DNA of 8,261 bases from JAMXLO01 sp036494925 (GCA_036494925.1 DASXNR010000121.1:1-8261), one strand, 5' to 3'. Positions 1 to 6,256 are shown, counted from the stretch's first letter. Notes: generated by a model not told the origin, from the letters alone. Made by a program: numbers and translations.

Positions 1-777
1 GCGCCGCTGCTCGATCAGCCGGCCAACCGCGAGCTGTTCGAGGAACAGGTCGACATCATCTTCAAGGCGTTCAACGAGGAGTCGTTCAGCCACCAGGGCA
101 AGCACTACACGCTGCCGCCCGAGGTGCCGTATCGCGGCTACAGCTTGAAGGAGCTGACGCTGGTGCCGCGTCCGGCACGCCTGCCGGTGGAGTGCTGGCA
201 GCCGATTCAAGGCGGTACCCAGCGCGCGCTCGATTTCATGGCGAAACACGGCATCTGTGGCGTGATCGGCGGCGGCTCGGCCGAGGGCGGCGCGGTGCAC
301 AAGTCGATGGTGGATTTCCAGGCGGCCTACGCGCGCGCCGGCAGGCAGATCGAATTGGGCGAGCGGATGGCGCTGGGCTTCCAGTTCTATCTGGCCGACA
401 GCGTCGAACAGGGCATGCGCGTGGCGGCGAAATACTACGAAGAGAACATGAAGATGTTCGGCGAACTGCGTCTGGTGAAGGCGCTGACGGATGAGCAGAT
501 CGAGATCATGCGCGATCCGAAACGCGCGCCGGGGGCAAAACTGCCGCGCATCGAGGATGCGGTGAAGGCGGGTGGCTTCCTGACCGGCAGACCGGCCGAT
601 GTGATCGAGGCACTGAAGAAGCTGGAGCAGCGTTATCCGGGGCTGGATCGCGTCACCGTCAGCCTCTCGGTCGGCGTACCACTGTCCGAGGCGCTGGAAC
701 AGTTGGAGTGGTTCGCGCGTGATGTGATGCCGGCGTTCAAAGGTGCGAAGGTCGCGGCACCGGCGATGGCGAACTGA
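1..777 (+). CDS. LLM-class flavin-dependent oxidoreductase (luciferase-like), N-terminus outside window
   Basis: The reading frame is open from the first base, so the gene starts upstream; the in-frame GTG at 124 is an internal valine and not a start. The visible 258 residues match the C-terminal two thirds of a bacterial luciferase-like monooxygenase. They contain the segment LVPRPARLPVECWQPIQGG, typical of the TIM-barrel core (here W-x-P-I-Q where family members place substrate and flavin contacts). They also contain a glycine-rich stretch (VIGGGSAEGG, about residues 95-104 of the visible part) and a C-terminal part with the usual 'GRPADVIEALKKLE' followed by a terminal helix ending in FARDVMPAFK. 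Such enzymes use reduced FMN or F420 to oxidise small organic substrates; the substrate cannot be read here. The gene is convergent with the membrane-protein gene, with 15 bases between the two stops and no intrinsic terminator visible. The family call is solid; the function is open. Confidence 0.85.
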   Translation, partial: APLLDQPANRELFEEQVDIIFKAFNEESFSHQGKHYTLPPEVPYRGYSLKELTLVPRPARLPVECWQPIQGGTQRALDFMAKHGICGVIGGGSAEGGAVHKSMVDFQAAYARAGRQIELGERMALGFQFYLADSVEQGMRVAAKYYEENMKMFGELRLVKALTDEQIEIMRDPKRAPGAKLPRIEDAVKAGGFLTGRPADVIEALKKLEQRYPGLDRVTVSLSVGVPLSEALEQLEWFARDVMPAFKGAKVAAPAMAN

Positions 778-792
778 CCCATGAGCTTCCGG

Positions 793-1668
793 TCACCCGG
801 CAGCGGCGGCTCCGGTCTGGCGATATGGCGACGGCGCCAGCGCCAGGCCGACTGTCCAGCCGATATAAAACCGTAGATCCATCCAGAAGCTGGGGGCGTC
901 GTACAGCGCGACATGGCCCAGGTTCAGGAGCGGCGTCGTCGCATCGAACACTGCGGCGACGACCAACCAGCCTGTCCCCACCAATGCGACGCTGCGCGCG
1001 CAGCGCACAAGAACGCGATGGCTGGGCGTGCGCAGCGTATGCCGATAGCCCAGGCCGAGGATGATCAGGCACGGGATCGTGGTGGCGATCACCGACTCGA
1101 GGGGCCAGTCGAACAGCCATCCCGTCAGGCAGGGTGCGGCGGCGGCGACCGCACCCGTCGGCACCGCAAGCCAGCGCGGCCGGACCGTCAACCAGGCGAT
1201 GGTAATGGCAAACGGCACGATGGCCCATGACGTGGTGAGTTCGATCCCGGCCGCGAGACCCGCCTCGGCGCCAGACAGTTCGCTGCCACGACCGGAAGCG
1301 AACGCCGTCATCGCTTCGTGCAGACAGATGGAGGTCAGCGCGAAGACCAGGCTCAGGCCCGCCGTGAACAATGCACCATGCGCCCTGAACTCGACGTGCT
1401 GGCGTTGCGGCGGCCGGCTCAGCAGATGTCGTATCCGCTCCATCACCGGTTCGACGAAGAACGCCAGCACCAGCCCGACCAGCAGTGCCGCCAACAACTC
1501 CGTCCGGTTGAGATGGCCGAGCGCAAGGCGCAGCCCCTGCCAGATGAACTCCGGCGCCGCGGCGCAGATCGAGACCCAGAAGGCGGAGATCACGACCGCG
1601 ATGGCGGCGAGTGTTCCGCGCCCGATTCGGGAGAGCCGCGTTCCGGCAGCGGTCGGTGGCCGTCTCAT
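793..1668 (-). CDS. Multi-pass inner-membrane protein of unknown function
   Basis: I do not recognise this 291-residue protein. It is strongly hydrophobic with about eight likely membrane segments, near residues 18-38, 57-75, 98-118, 138-162, 167-186, 190-208, 224-243 and 266-281. Basic residues cluster between segments 2 and 3 (about 77-96) and between 6 and 7 (about 209-225), which would place those loops in the cytoplasm. Charged or polar residues in or near the membrane include E73 after segment 2, H117 and E118 at the end of segment 3, and D242 at the end of segment 7. I chose ATG at 1668, five bases after the stop of the DUF2272 gene, with a weak AGG upstream. The open frame continues upstream to 1857 but there it overlaps the DUF2272 gene and encodes arginine-rich shadow sequence. 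The tight spacing implies co-transcription with the lipoprotein gene. It could be a transporter, a polymer-modifying enzyme or a partner of the lipoprotein; the sequence does not decide. Confidence 0.72.
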   Translation of the reverse strand: MRRPPTAAGTRLSRIGRGTLAAIAVVISAFWVSICAAAPEFIWQGLRLALGHLNRTELLAALLVGLVLAFFVEPVMERIRHLLSRPPQRQHVEFRAHGALFTAGLSLVFALTSICLHEAMTAFASGRGSELSGAEAGLAAGIELTTSWAIVPFAITIAWLTVRPRWLAVPTGAVAAAAPCLTGWLFDWPLESVIATTIPCLIILGLGYRHTLRTPSHRVLVRCARSVALVGTGWLVVAAVFDATTPLLNLGHVALYDAPSFWMDLRFYIGWTVGLALAPSPYRQTGAAAAG

Positions 1669-1673
1669 GATGC

Positions 1674-2540
1674 CTAGCGATCGTACAGGATCCGCAGCGC
1701 GACAAACCAGGGATACCGCGTGTCGATCACACAGTCTTTGCAATCGGCCAGGCGCCCGTCGGTGGTGACCGGTATGTGCTTCATGGTGACCGCATGGTCG
1801 ACGTTTCCGCCGATGACGCTGATCTGCCCCTGGTCGCGCGACACCACGATGTCGCAATGCCCGGCGAAATGCCGCACCGGCAATCTCTCATATTTCAGCG
1901 GACGACGTTCGCGCGAGTAGCAGATCAGATCGCCCGCAGCCGGCGCGTACTCGTCCAGGCGCTCGGCGACCACCGCCCAGCCTGAGGTGCGGCCGAGCTT
2001 CATCTCCTTGGCGATGTCGATATAGACGTAGTGCGAGGGCGCATAGGGGAAGCGTGGCCCGGCGCCTGCCTCGCGCATGACGTAGCTGATGAAGGCGGCC
2101 GACCAGGCGTAATAGTCGTCGTGGCTCTCGTCGAATTCCTGGCCGTTCTCATCGTGCATCCCGGTCCACGCGGATTGGCGGCGATCGACGTTCTGGCCGA
2201 GCCACCAATATTCCCCGATACGCTCCCAGAACCCCGCAAGGTGTTCGGGATTTTCGGTCGTCGGTTCCGGCTCGTCGCCGGTACGGGGCGGACTGTCATC
2301 CACCCTTTGGCCGAACAGACGCCATTCCTGCTGCGCGATCGCCACCGCCTCGGCACGGCTGAACGGCTCGTAGGGCAGGCGCGCGAACGGCGGGGAGTGT
2401 CCGGAAAGGGCAACGAACTGGGCGGTGGTCGGTTTCTCGCTCCCTTCCGTGCTCGCCGGCGGTGGCTCCGGGGAGCAGGCGCCGAGCGCGAGCGCCAGAA
2501 GGCAAAATGTCTGGACCGGTGCGCGCAGGCGAAGGTGCAT
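1674..2540 (-). CDS. DUF2272 family lipoprotein
   Basis: This 288-residue protein starts with a lipoprotein signal peptide: a basic N-terminus, a leucine-rich core at residues 12-19, and the lipobox L19-G20-A21-C22. C22 should be lipidated. S23 at +2 suggests outer-membrane sorting under the usual Lol rule. A low-complexity Pro/Glu/Ser/Thr linker (about 23-40) precedes a globular domain with DUF2272 hallmarks: W146-S-A-A-F150 followed by ISYVMR, then FPYAPSH at 165-170, GDLICYSR at 203-210, HFAGHCDIV at 224-231, and I243-G-G-N246. The order of motifs resembles NlpC/P60 and CHAP cysteine-peptidase folds, where GDL and a late His recur. However, the residue at the usual nucleophile position appears to be Ser147 rather than Cys, so enzymatic activity is uncertain. 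C267 and C270 form a CxxC near the C-terminus, possibly a disulfide. The start is ATG 2540 with GGAA nine bases upstream. It leads a two-gene unit with the membrane protein. Confidence 0.85.
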   Translation of the reverse strand: MHLRLRAPVQTFCLLALALGACSPEPPPASTEGSEKPTTAQFVALSGHSPPFARLPYEPFSRAEAVAIAQQEWRLFGQRVDDSPPRTGDEPEPTTENPEHLAGFWERIGEYWWLGQNVDRRQSAWTGMHDENGQEFDESHDDYYAWSAAFISYVMREAGAGPRFPYAPSHYVYIDIAKEMKLGRTSGWAVVAERLDEYAPAAGDLICYSRERRPLKYERLPVRHFAGHCDIVVSRDQGQISVIGGNVDHAVTMKHIPVTTDGRLADCKDCVIDTRYPWFVALRILYDR

Positions 2541-2613
2541 GGGAATTCCGTGACGTAGGTTTTATCCACCGCAGCATGTATAGAGGCAACGCCGATAACG
2601 CTGCCATACAGAG
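2541..2613. promoter_or_regulatory. Divergent intergenic control region
   Basis: This 73-base gap separates the starts of the DUF2272 gene (leftward) and the serine hydrolase gene (rightward), so it must carry the start signals for one or both units. A perfect 8-base palindrome, GGAATTCC, lies at 2542-2549 and overlaps the likely ribosome-binding GGAA of the DUF2272 gene. For the rightward gene I see only TATAGA at 2579-2584 without a convincing -35 box, and a weak ACAGAG before ATG 2614. Confidence 0.5.
2561..2589 (-). promoter_or_regulatory. Candidate sigma70-type promoter for the DUF2272 unit
   Basis: On the minus strand, TTGCCT (2589-2584, four of six matches to TTGACA) is followed after exactly 17 bases by GATAAA (2566-2561, four of six matches to TATAAT). 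Transcription would start near 2554, giving a leader of about 13 bases containing the GGAA ribosome-binding motif before ATG 2540. The match is moderate and the assignment is an inference from spacing and position. Confidence 0.4.
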
Positions 2614-3621
2614 ATGCCGGTTTTGACCACAGCCGAGATACTCGCCGCTGCGGAGAGTTCCGTTGCTCGAGCGGTTACCGCTGACATTCCAGGCGCAGTT
2701 GTCGGGGTGGTAACGGCAAACGGCGACCGTGCTGCCGCGGCCTTTGGTCTGGCGCAGCGTGAACCGCATCCGGCGCCGATGCATCGCGGCACGTGGTTCG
2801 ACCTCGCGTCGCTCACCAAGGTCCTGTTCACGACGCCCACAATCCTGCGCCTCGCGGCACAAGGACGCATCGCGCTGGATGACAAACTGACCGTGGCGAT
2901 ACCTGACCTGCGGCAATACGATGCGAACGCGTTGGAGCGGCGTCTGACATTCCGTCAGTGCCTGAGCCATCAGACCCACCTGCCCGCGGTCGAGCCGCTG
3001 TACACCTATGGTCTCGATCCGGCGACATTGCGCGCCTTCATCCTGCAGCGCGTCTGGCGCGCCGGCCCGCCGGTCTATTCCGACATCAATTTCATGCTGC
3101 TTGGCATCGCGATCGAGCGCCTGCTCGGATGTTCACTTGGCGACCTGCCGCTGCCGACGCGACTTGCGTGGCGTCCGGAACCGGGCGAAACCGCGGCGAC
3201 CGAACGCTGCACCTGGCGCGGCCGAGTGATGCGCGGCGAGGTGCACGACGAGAATGCCTTCGCGCTGGGTGGTGCGGCGGGCCATGCCGGGCTGTTCGGC
3301 TCGATCGATGGCGTTCTCGATTCCGCGCAGCGCCTGCTGCAGGGCGCGGAACCGTGGCTGGCCGAGATGCGCGTGCGGCAATCGGCAACGCGATGCCTGG
3401 GCTGGGAGGTGCGGCACGAAGGCTGGTCCGGCGGCAACGCCTGTTCCGAGCAGACCATCGGTCACACCGGCTTCACCGGCACCGGGGTATGGATCGATTT
3501 CCGGCGTGGACTGTCATGGGCGCTGCTGACCAACCGCGTGCATCCGACGCGCCACCGGGACACCGGCATCGACGCACTGCGCCGCGCGGTAGGCGATCTG
3601 ATCATCGGAGGGATGGCGTGA
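2614..3621 (+). CDS. Serine hydrolase, class C beta-lactamase fold, no signal peptide
   Basis: The 335-residue protein carries the three catalytic elements of the serine beta-lactamase/penicillin-binding fold. These are S66-L-T-K69 (nucleophile and general base), Y155-S-D-I-N159 in the position of Y-x-N, and H284-T-G286 in the position of K-T-G. The segments V210-H-D-E-N214 and G222-... G223-H-A-G-L-F-G229 are typical of serine hydrolases found next to muropeptide-recycling genes in Firmicutes. There is no signal peptide, so it should act in the cytoplasm, perhaps on imported muropeptides, esters or amides. HTG in place of KTG favours esterase or peptidase activity over antibiotic hydrolysis. 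The region after YSDIN (about 165-190) looks shorter than usual: the helical stretch that normally ends in PLGM is missing. The start is ATG 2614, with a poor ribosome-binding site. Its stop overlaps the start of the M15 peptidase gene, indicating a coupled operon. Confidence 0.85.
   Translation: MPVLTTAEILAAAESSVARAVTADIPGAVVGVVTANGDRAAAAFGLAQREPHPAPMHRGTWFDLASLTKVLFTTPTILRLAAQGRIALDDKLTVAIPDLRQYDANALERRLTFRQCLSHQTHLPAVEPLYTYGLDPATLRAFILQRVWRAGPPVYSDINFMLLGIAIERLLGCSLGDLPLPTRLAWRPEPGETAATERCTWRGRVMRGEVHDENAFALGGAAGHAGLFGSIDGVLDSAQRLLQGAEPWLAEMRVRQSATRCLGWEVRHEGWSGGNACSEQTIGHTGFTGTGVWIDFRRGLSWALLTNRVHPTRHRDTGIDALRRAVGDLIIGGMA
3607..3611 (+). promoter_or_regulatory. Ribosome-binding site fixing the GTG start of the M15 peptidase
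   Basis: GGAGG at 3607-3611, followed by a spacer of six bases, sits inside the last codons of the serine hydrolase gene and points to GTG 3618. That GTG forms a GTGA overlap with the upstream stop (TGA 3619-3621). This favours GTG 3618 over any start farther upstream in the same long open frame, and it puts a signal peptide exactly at the N-terminus. Confidence 0.75.
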
Positions 3622-4400
3622 AAACCTCCAGCTGGACTGGCTGCGTCGCGGCCATCATGTTGTTGCTTGGCAGTCCGTCCGCGAGTGTCGCGGCATCGAT
3701 GGACGACCTGTTGCGCGCCTATCCGAATGCCCTGGCCGGCTTCGACGGCACCAACCTGATCTGGCGCGACGGCACTCGCATGCCGGTGGACGACGGGCGG
3801 CATGACAAGGACATGGAGGAGCAACTCCGGAACGGGTCCATCCTTGATCAGTTGCGATTGACGTACCCGGCGGGGGCGCCGCTGCTGCCGTCGCCGCAAC
3901 AGGATCCGGGCCGCGTGCGCAACCGAGCGTTCTTCGACAGGATGTATGGTGACTGCAAGGCGGGACAGGTGGCACCGAAGCTGGTACCTGTGGTCTGGCT
4001 GCCGAACACCTGGGGGCATGTCGTCCGCATCACCTCTGTCAACGGCGTCGATCGGGAATTGGCCGCGATCTCGCGCGAACTCGACGAGTTGCCGGCGGAG
4101 GACAAGAAATATCTCTATCCGCTGGGCGGAACCTATGTCTGCCGCTCCGTCGCCGACACCGGTGCGACGAGTATGCACGCCTGGGGCGCCGCCATCGATA
4201 TCAACCTGGCATTCTCGGATTACTGGCTGTGGCACCGGTCAGGCGGTGGCAATCCGGCGCATGTAAATCGCATCCCTCCCGAGATCGTGGCCGTGTTCGA
4301 GCGGCACGGCTTCATCTGGGGCGGACGATGGGCGCATTACGACACGATGCACTTCGAATACCGGCCCGAACTGCTTGGCTATCGCCCCAAGGCGGAATAG
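3618..4400 (+). CDS. Exported M15-family zinc peptidase (D-Ala-D-Ala carboxypeptidase/endopeptidase-like)
   Basis: The 260-residue product has a Sec signal peptide: K2, a hydrophobic core at about 9-18, and a likely cleavage after A25 or A26 in the S-V-A-A context. The mature part ends with a Peptidase_M15_4-type zinc site: S185-M-H187-A-W-G-A-A-I-D194 supplies the first two ligands (H187, D194) and M244-H245-F-E247 supplies the third (H245), close to the C-terminus. This family cleaves peptide cross-bridges or stems of peptidoglycan (phage and bacterial L-Ala-D-Glu or D-Ala-D-Ala peptidases). About 150 residues before the catalytic region are less conserved and may bind substrate. It is translated from GTG 3618 and coupled to the upstream serine hydrolase. 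Its stop lies nine bases from the end of the convergent sufE gene. The metal site and export are clear; the exact bond cleaved is not. Confidence 0.88.
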   Translation: MKTSSWTGCVAAIMLLLGSPSASVAASMDDLLRAYPNALAGFDGTNLIWRDGTRMPVDDGRHDKDMEEQLRNGSILDQLRLTYPAGAPLLPSPQQDPGRVRNRAFFDRMYGDCKAGQVAPKLVPVVWLPNTWGHVVRITSVNGVDRELAAISRELDELPAEDKKYLYPLGGTYVCRSVADTGATSMHAWGAAIDINLAFSDYWLWHRSGGGNPAHVNRIPPEIVAVFERHGFIWGGRWAHYDTMHFEYRPELLGYRPKAE

Positions 4401-4409
4401 CCGTGCGCG

Positions 4410-4862
4410 TCACGCCGCGCGTTGCAGCGCGGCCAGCTCGCGGATCTTGCGTGCCATCGCGGCGATGCCGTTGCCGCGATTGGTGGACAGCGCCTCCAGC
4501 AGGCCGAGTTCTTTCAGGAACACTGGATCGGTGGCGATGATCTCGTCCGGTGTCCGGCCGGAATACACGCGCAGCAGCAGCGCGATCAGGCCGGACACGA
4601 TCGCCGCATCGGAGATGCCGGCCAGGAACAGCCTGCCGTCGGTGAGCGCGCCTTCCATCCACACCCGGCTCTGGCAGCCGGGCACGCGATGCGCGTTGTC
4701 CGCCCAGGCGTCGGGAAACGGCGGCAGCTTGCGGCCGAGTTCGATGATGAACTGATAGCGCTCCATCCAGTCGTCGAACACGGCGAGTTCGTCCGCGATC
4801 GCGGCGATCGCAGCGGCGGCGGTAGGTTCTTCCGGGCGAACGAACGGATCAAGCATTGGCAT
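4410..4862 (-). CDS. sufE: SufE family cysteine-desulfurase sulfur acceptor
   Basis: This is a 150-residue SufE-type protein. It has the D-D-W-M-E-R-Y segment (about 30-36) and the active-site loop H58-R-V-P-G-C63-Q-S-R-V-W68, in which Cys63 takes persulfide sulfur from a SufS/CsdA-type cysteine desulfurase. It also has L95-L-L-R-V-Y-S-G-R-T-P105 and a C-terminal L-S-T-N-R-G-N-G segment, all standard for the family, as is the length. It acts in the cytoplasm in Fe-S cluster assembly. No desulfurase or other suf gene is in the window, so its partner lies elsewhere. I chose ATG 4862; ATG 4856 (two codons later) is as good, and the frame extends back to TTG 4901, immediately after the amidohydrolase stop. 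No strong ribosome-binding site decides among them. It lies 39 bases after the amidohydrolase and is probably in the same transcript. Confidence 0.93.
   Translation of the reverse strand: MPMLDPFVRPEEPTAAAAIAAIADELAVFDDWMERYQFIIELGRKLPPFPDAWADNAHRVPGCQSRVWMEGALTDGRLFLAGISDAAIVSGLIALLLRVYSGRTPDEIIATDPVFLKELGLLEALSTNRGNGIAAMARKIRELAALQRAA
4414..4433. repeat. Perfect GC hairpin at the convergent M15/sufE junction
   Basis: GCCGCGC (4414-4420) and GCGCGGC (4427-4433) form perfect 7-base inverted arms with a 6-base loop. For the M15 transcript the hairpin begins 13 bases after the stop codon; for sufE it lies in the last codons. There is no T-run on either side, so it is not a standard intrinsic terminator. 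It may limit RNA degradation or read-through, or be a by-product of GC-rich, alanine-rich coding sequence. Confidence 0.3.
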
Positions 4863-4901
4863 AACGATTGTGCTGATGGGTTTCGCTTCGCGGGCCAGCA
4901 A

Positions 4902-5858
4902 TCACAGCTTCAGCAGCCGCACCGCGTTGCCGCTGGCGATCTTCGCCTTGTCCTCGGCGCAGAGCGGGATGGTAGGCAGCCAGTCGGTGCCCGGCCTGTT
5001 GGCGACGAACGGATAATCCACCGAGAACATGATGCGATCCACCCCCAGCTCCTGCACGCAGCACAGCAGCGCCGGATTGGAGAAGAAGCCTGACGTGGTG
5101 ATGTAGAAGTGTTCACAGAACACGTCGCGGAACGAACGGCTGCCGCCGCCGCGGGCAAAACCCATGTCGATGCGCCACAGCAGGAACGGCAGGCCCTCGC
5201 CGAGATGGCCCAGGATGATCTTCAGGTTCGGATAGGCATCGAACACCCCGGACAGCACCATGCGCACGCCCTGCGTCGCGGTCTCCACCGTGAAGCCCCA
5301 GGCAGCCCGGAGAATCATCGGCCAGTCCTGCGCATAGTCCTGGTAGTAGGTGTCGATCACCGCCTGCTGCGGCATGGTCGGATGCAGATACAGCGGCACG
5401 TCGAGCGCCGCGGCGCGTTCGCAGATCGGCCAGAAGCGCTTGTCGTCGAAGAACACGCCGTTGGTCGTGCCGTTGATCAGCGCGCCCTTGAAGCCGAGTT
5501 GCGTCACCGCGCGTTCCAGTTCGTCGGCCGCGGCCTTCGGATCTGGCGTCGGGATCGCGGCGAAGGCGGCGAACCGGTCGGGATGCGCACGCACCGTTGC
5601 CGCCAACCTATCGTTGGCGATGCGCGCCAGTCGCACCGCGGTCTCGGCGTCCAGCTTCTGCAAGCCGGGATTGGCGTGCGACAGCACCTGCATGTCGATG
5701 CCCGCCTCGTCCATCTCCCTGATGCGCAGGCTGGTGAGGTCGTTCAGCCGTTCCGCGATGGCAGGAAGCTGACGCTGGTCCTCGGGCGCGTAGGCCCGCG
5801 CCACATCCGGGTCCTGGTAGTGCTCCTCGATGGTGATGACCCGCGGCTTCGCTGGCAT
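4902..5858 (-). CDS. Metal-dependent amidohydrolase, ACMSD/hydroxybenzoate-decarboxylase type
   Basis: The 318-residue protein is an amidohydrolase-2 family TIM barrel. Its metal-site residues match the decarboxylase branch: E11-E-H13 (the E-x-H pattern of gamma-resorcylate decarboxylase rather than the usual H-x-H), H159 in L-Y-L-H-P, H218 in I-L-G-H-L-G-E221, and D281 in F-S-V-D-Y-P-F. The stretch from S203 to D231 (SGVFDAYPNLK..., ending W228-R229-I-D) is close to what I remember of gamma-resorcylate and 2,3-dihydroxybenzoate decarboxylases. The likely reaction is non-oxidative decarboxylation of an aromatic or related acid, or hydrolysis of a C-C/C-N bond; the substrate is not evident. 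The start is ATG 5858, with AGGGAGG at 5870-5864 and five bases of spacing. The site overlaps the stop codon of the toxin gene, which implies translation coupled to the toxin-antitoxin unit. SufE follows. No aromatic-degradation genes are adjacent. Confidence 0.87.
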   Translation of the reverse strand: MPAKPRVITIEEHYQDPDVARAYAPEDQRQLPAIAERLNDLTSLRIREMDEAGIDMQVLSHANPGLQKLDAETAVRLARIANDRLAATVRAHPDRFAAFAAIPTPDPKAAADELERAVTQLGFKGALINGTTNGVFFDDKRFWPICERAAALDVPLYLHPTMPQQAVIDTYYQDYAQDWPMILRAAWGFTVETATQGVRMVLSGVFDAYPNLKIILGHLGEGLPFLLWRIDMGFARGGGSRSFRDVFCEHFYITTSGFFSNPALLCCVQELGVDRIMFSVDYPFVANRPGTDWLPTIPLCAEDKAKIASGNAVRLLKL

Positions 5859-5863
5859 GGCGG

Positions 5864-5870
5864 CCTCCCT
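5864..5870 (-). promoter_or_regulatory. Strong ribosome-binding site of the amidohydrolase gene, overlapping the toxin stop
   Basis: AGGGAGG is a near-perfect Shine-Dalgarno sequence with a 5-base spacer before ATG 5858. Its first A is the last base of the toxin TGA stop (5872-5870). There is no room for a promoter between the two genes, so the amidohydrolase must be read from the toxin-antitoxin promoter or from one inside the toxin coding sequence. Confidence 0.8.
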
Positions 5871-6256
5871 CAGTCCGTTGCGGTGCGCACGTGCGCACGC
5901 GCCCAGACAATGAATTCATCGTCGGTCATGCCGCCTGCGGCAAGGCGGAGGATCGCCACCGTCGCATCCACTTCCGGCGGCTCGAAGTCGGCGCCGTTCA
6001 GCGCGAGGAACATGAACAGCGCAGCAAACCCGGTACGCTTGTTCCCATCGACGAACGGATGGTTGCGCACGATACCGATCGCGTACACCGCCGCCAGTTC
6101 CGCGCCGTCCGGTTCGCCATAGCCCGCGCGGTTGAGCGGCCGTGCGAGCGCGCTTTCCAACAAGCCCTCATCGCGCATGCCGGCGCTGCCGCCATGCTCG
6201 GCGAGCTGTTCATCATGGATCGCGAGAATGAGCTGGCGCGACAGCCAGACGGTCAC
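5870..6256 (-). CDS. doc: Doc (death-on-curing) Fic-fold toxin
   Basis: The 128-residue protein carries the Doc-type Fic motif H66-P-F-V-D-G-N-K-R-T75. The Lys at position 73 replaces the second Gly of AMP-transferring Fic proteins, as in Doc of phage P1, which phosphorylates EF-Tu and stops translation. Other family marks are I13-H14 near the N-terminus, the R28-D-E-G-L-L-E-S-A-L segment (inhibitory or substrate-facing helix), and L38-A-R-P. Length is normal for Doc. I chose GTG 6256 as the start, because it forms a GTGA overlap with the antitoxin stop (TGA 6255-6253), typical of coupled toxin-antitoxin pairs. The open frame runs farther upstream to 6535 but there it overlaps the antitoxin in another frame. 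All catalytic residues appear intact, so the toxin should be active. It is paired with an AbrB-like antitoxin rather than the classical Phd. Confidence 0.92.
   Translation of the reverse strand: MTVWLSRQLILAIHDEQLAEHGGSAGMRDEGLLESALARPLNRAGYGEPDGAELAAVYAIGIVRNHPFVDGNKRTGFAALFMFLALNGADFEPPEVDATVAILRLAAGGMTDDEFIVWARAHVRTATD

Noticed and set aside
1061..1768. Plus-strand open frame of 235 codons opposite the membrane-protein gene
   Set aside because: The opposite strand encodes a coherent hydrophobic multi-span protein, while this frame gives low-complexity Arg/Ser/Ala sequence with no ribosome-binding site.
1669..1857. Longer start for the membrane protein at 1857
   Set aside because: The extra 63 residues lie within the DUF2272 coding sequence in another frame and are rich in Arg and His; ATG 1668 directly follows the DUF2272 stop.
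2571..2610. Possible hairpin from GCAGC/GCTGC and TGTAT/ATACA in the divergent region
   Set aside because: The complementary pieces are in interleaved order, so they cannot form one stem, and each is only five bases long.
2958..3617. N-terminal extension of the M15 peptidase frame by 220 codons
   Set aside because: This part overlaps the serine hydrolase gene and translates to Arg-rich noise. The Shine-Dalgarno sequence at 3607-3611 and the signal peptide place the start at GTG 3618.
4863..4901. TTG 4901 as the sufE start
   Set aside because: It would add 13 residues before the usual SufE N-terminus with no ribosome-binding site. ATG 4862 gives the normal family length, though TTG cannot be fully excluded.
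5109..6122. Long plus-strand open frame (337 codons) antisense to the amidohydrolase and toxin genes
   Set aside because: Its translation is rich in Arg, His and Gln without any recognisable domain, and it runs opposite well-supported genes. Such antisense frames are expected in GC-rich DNA.
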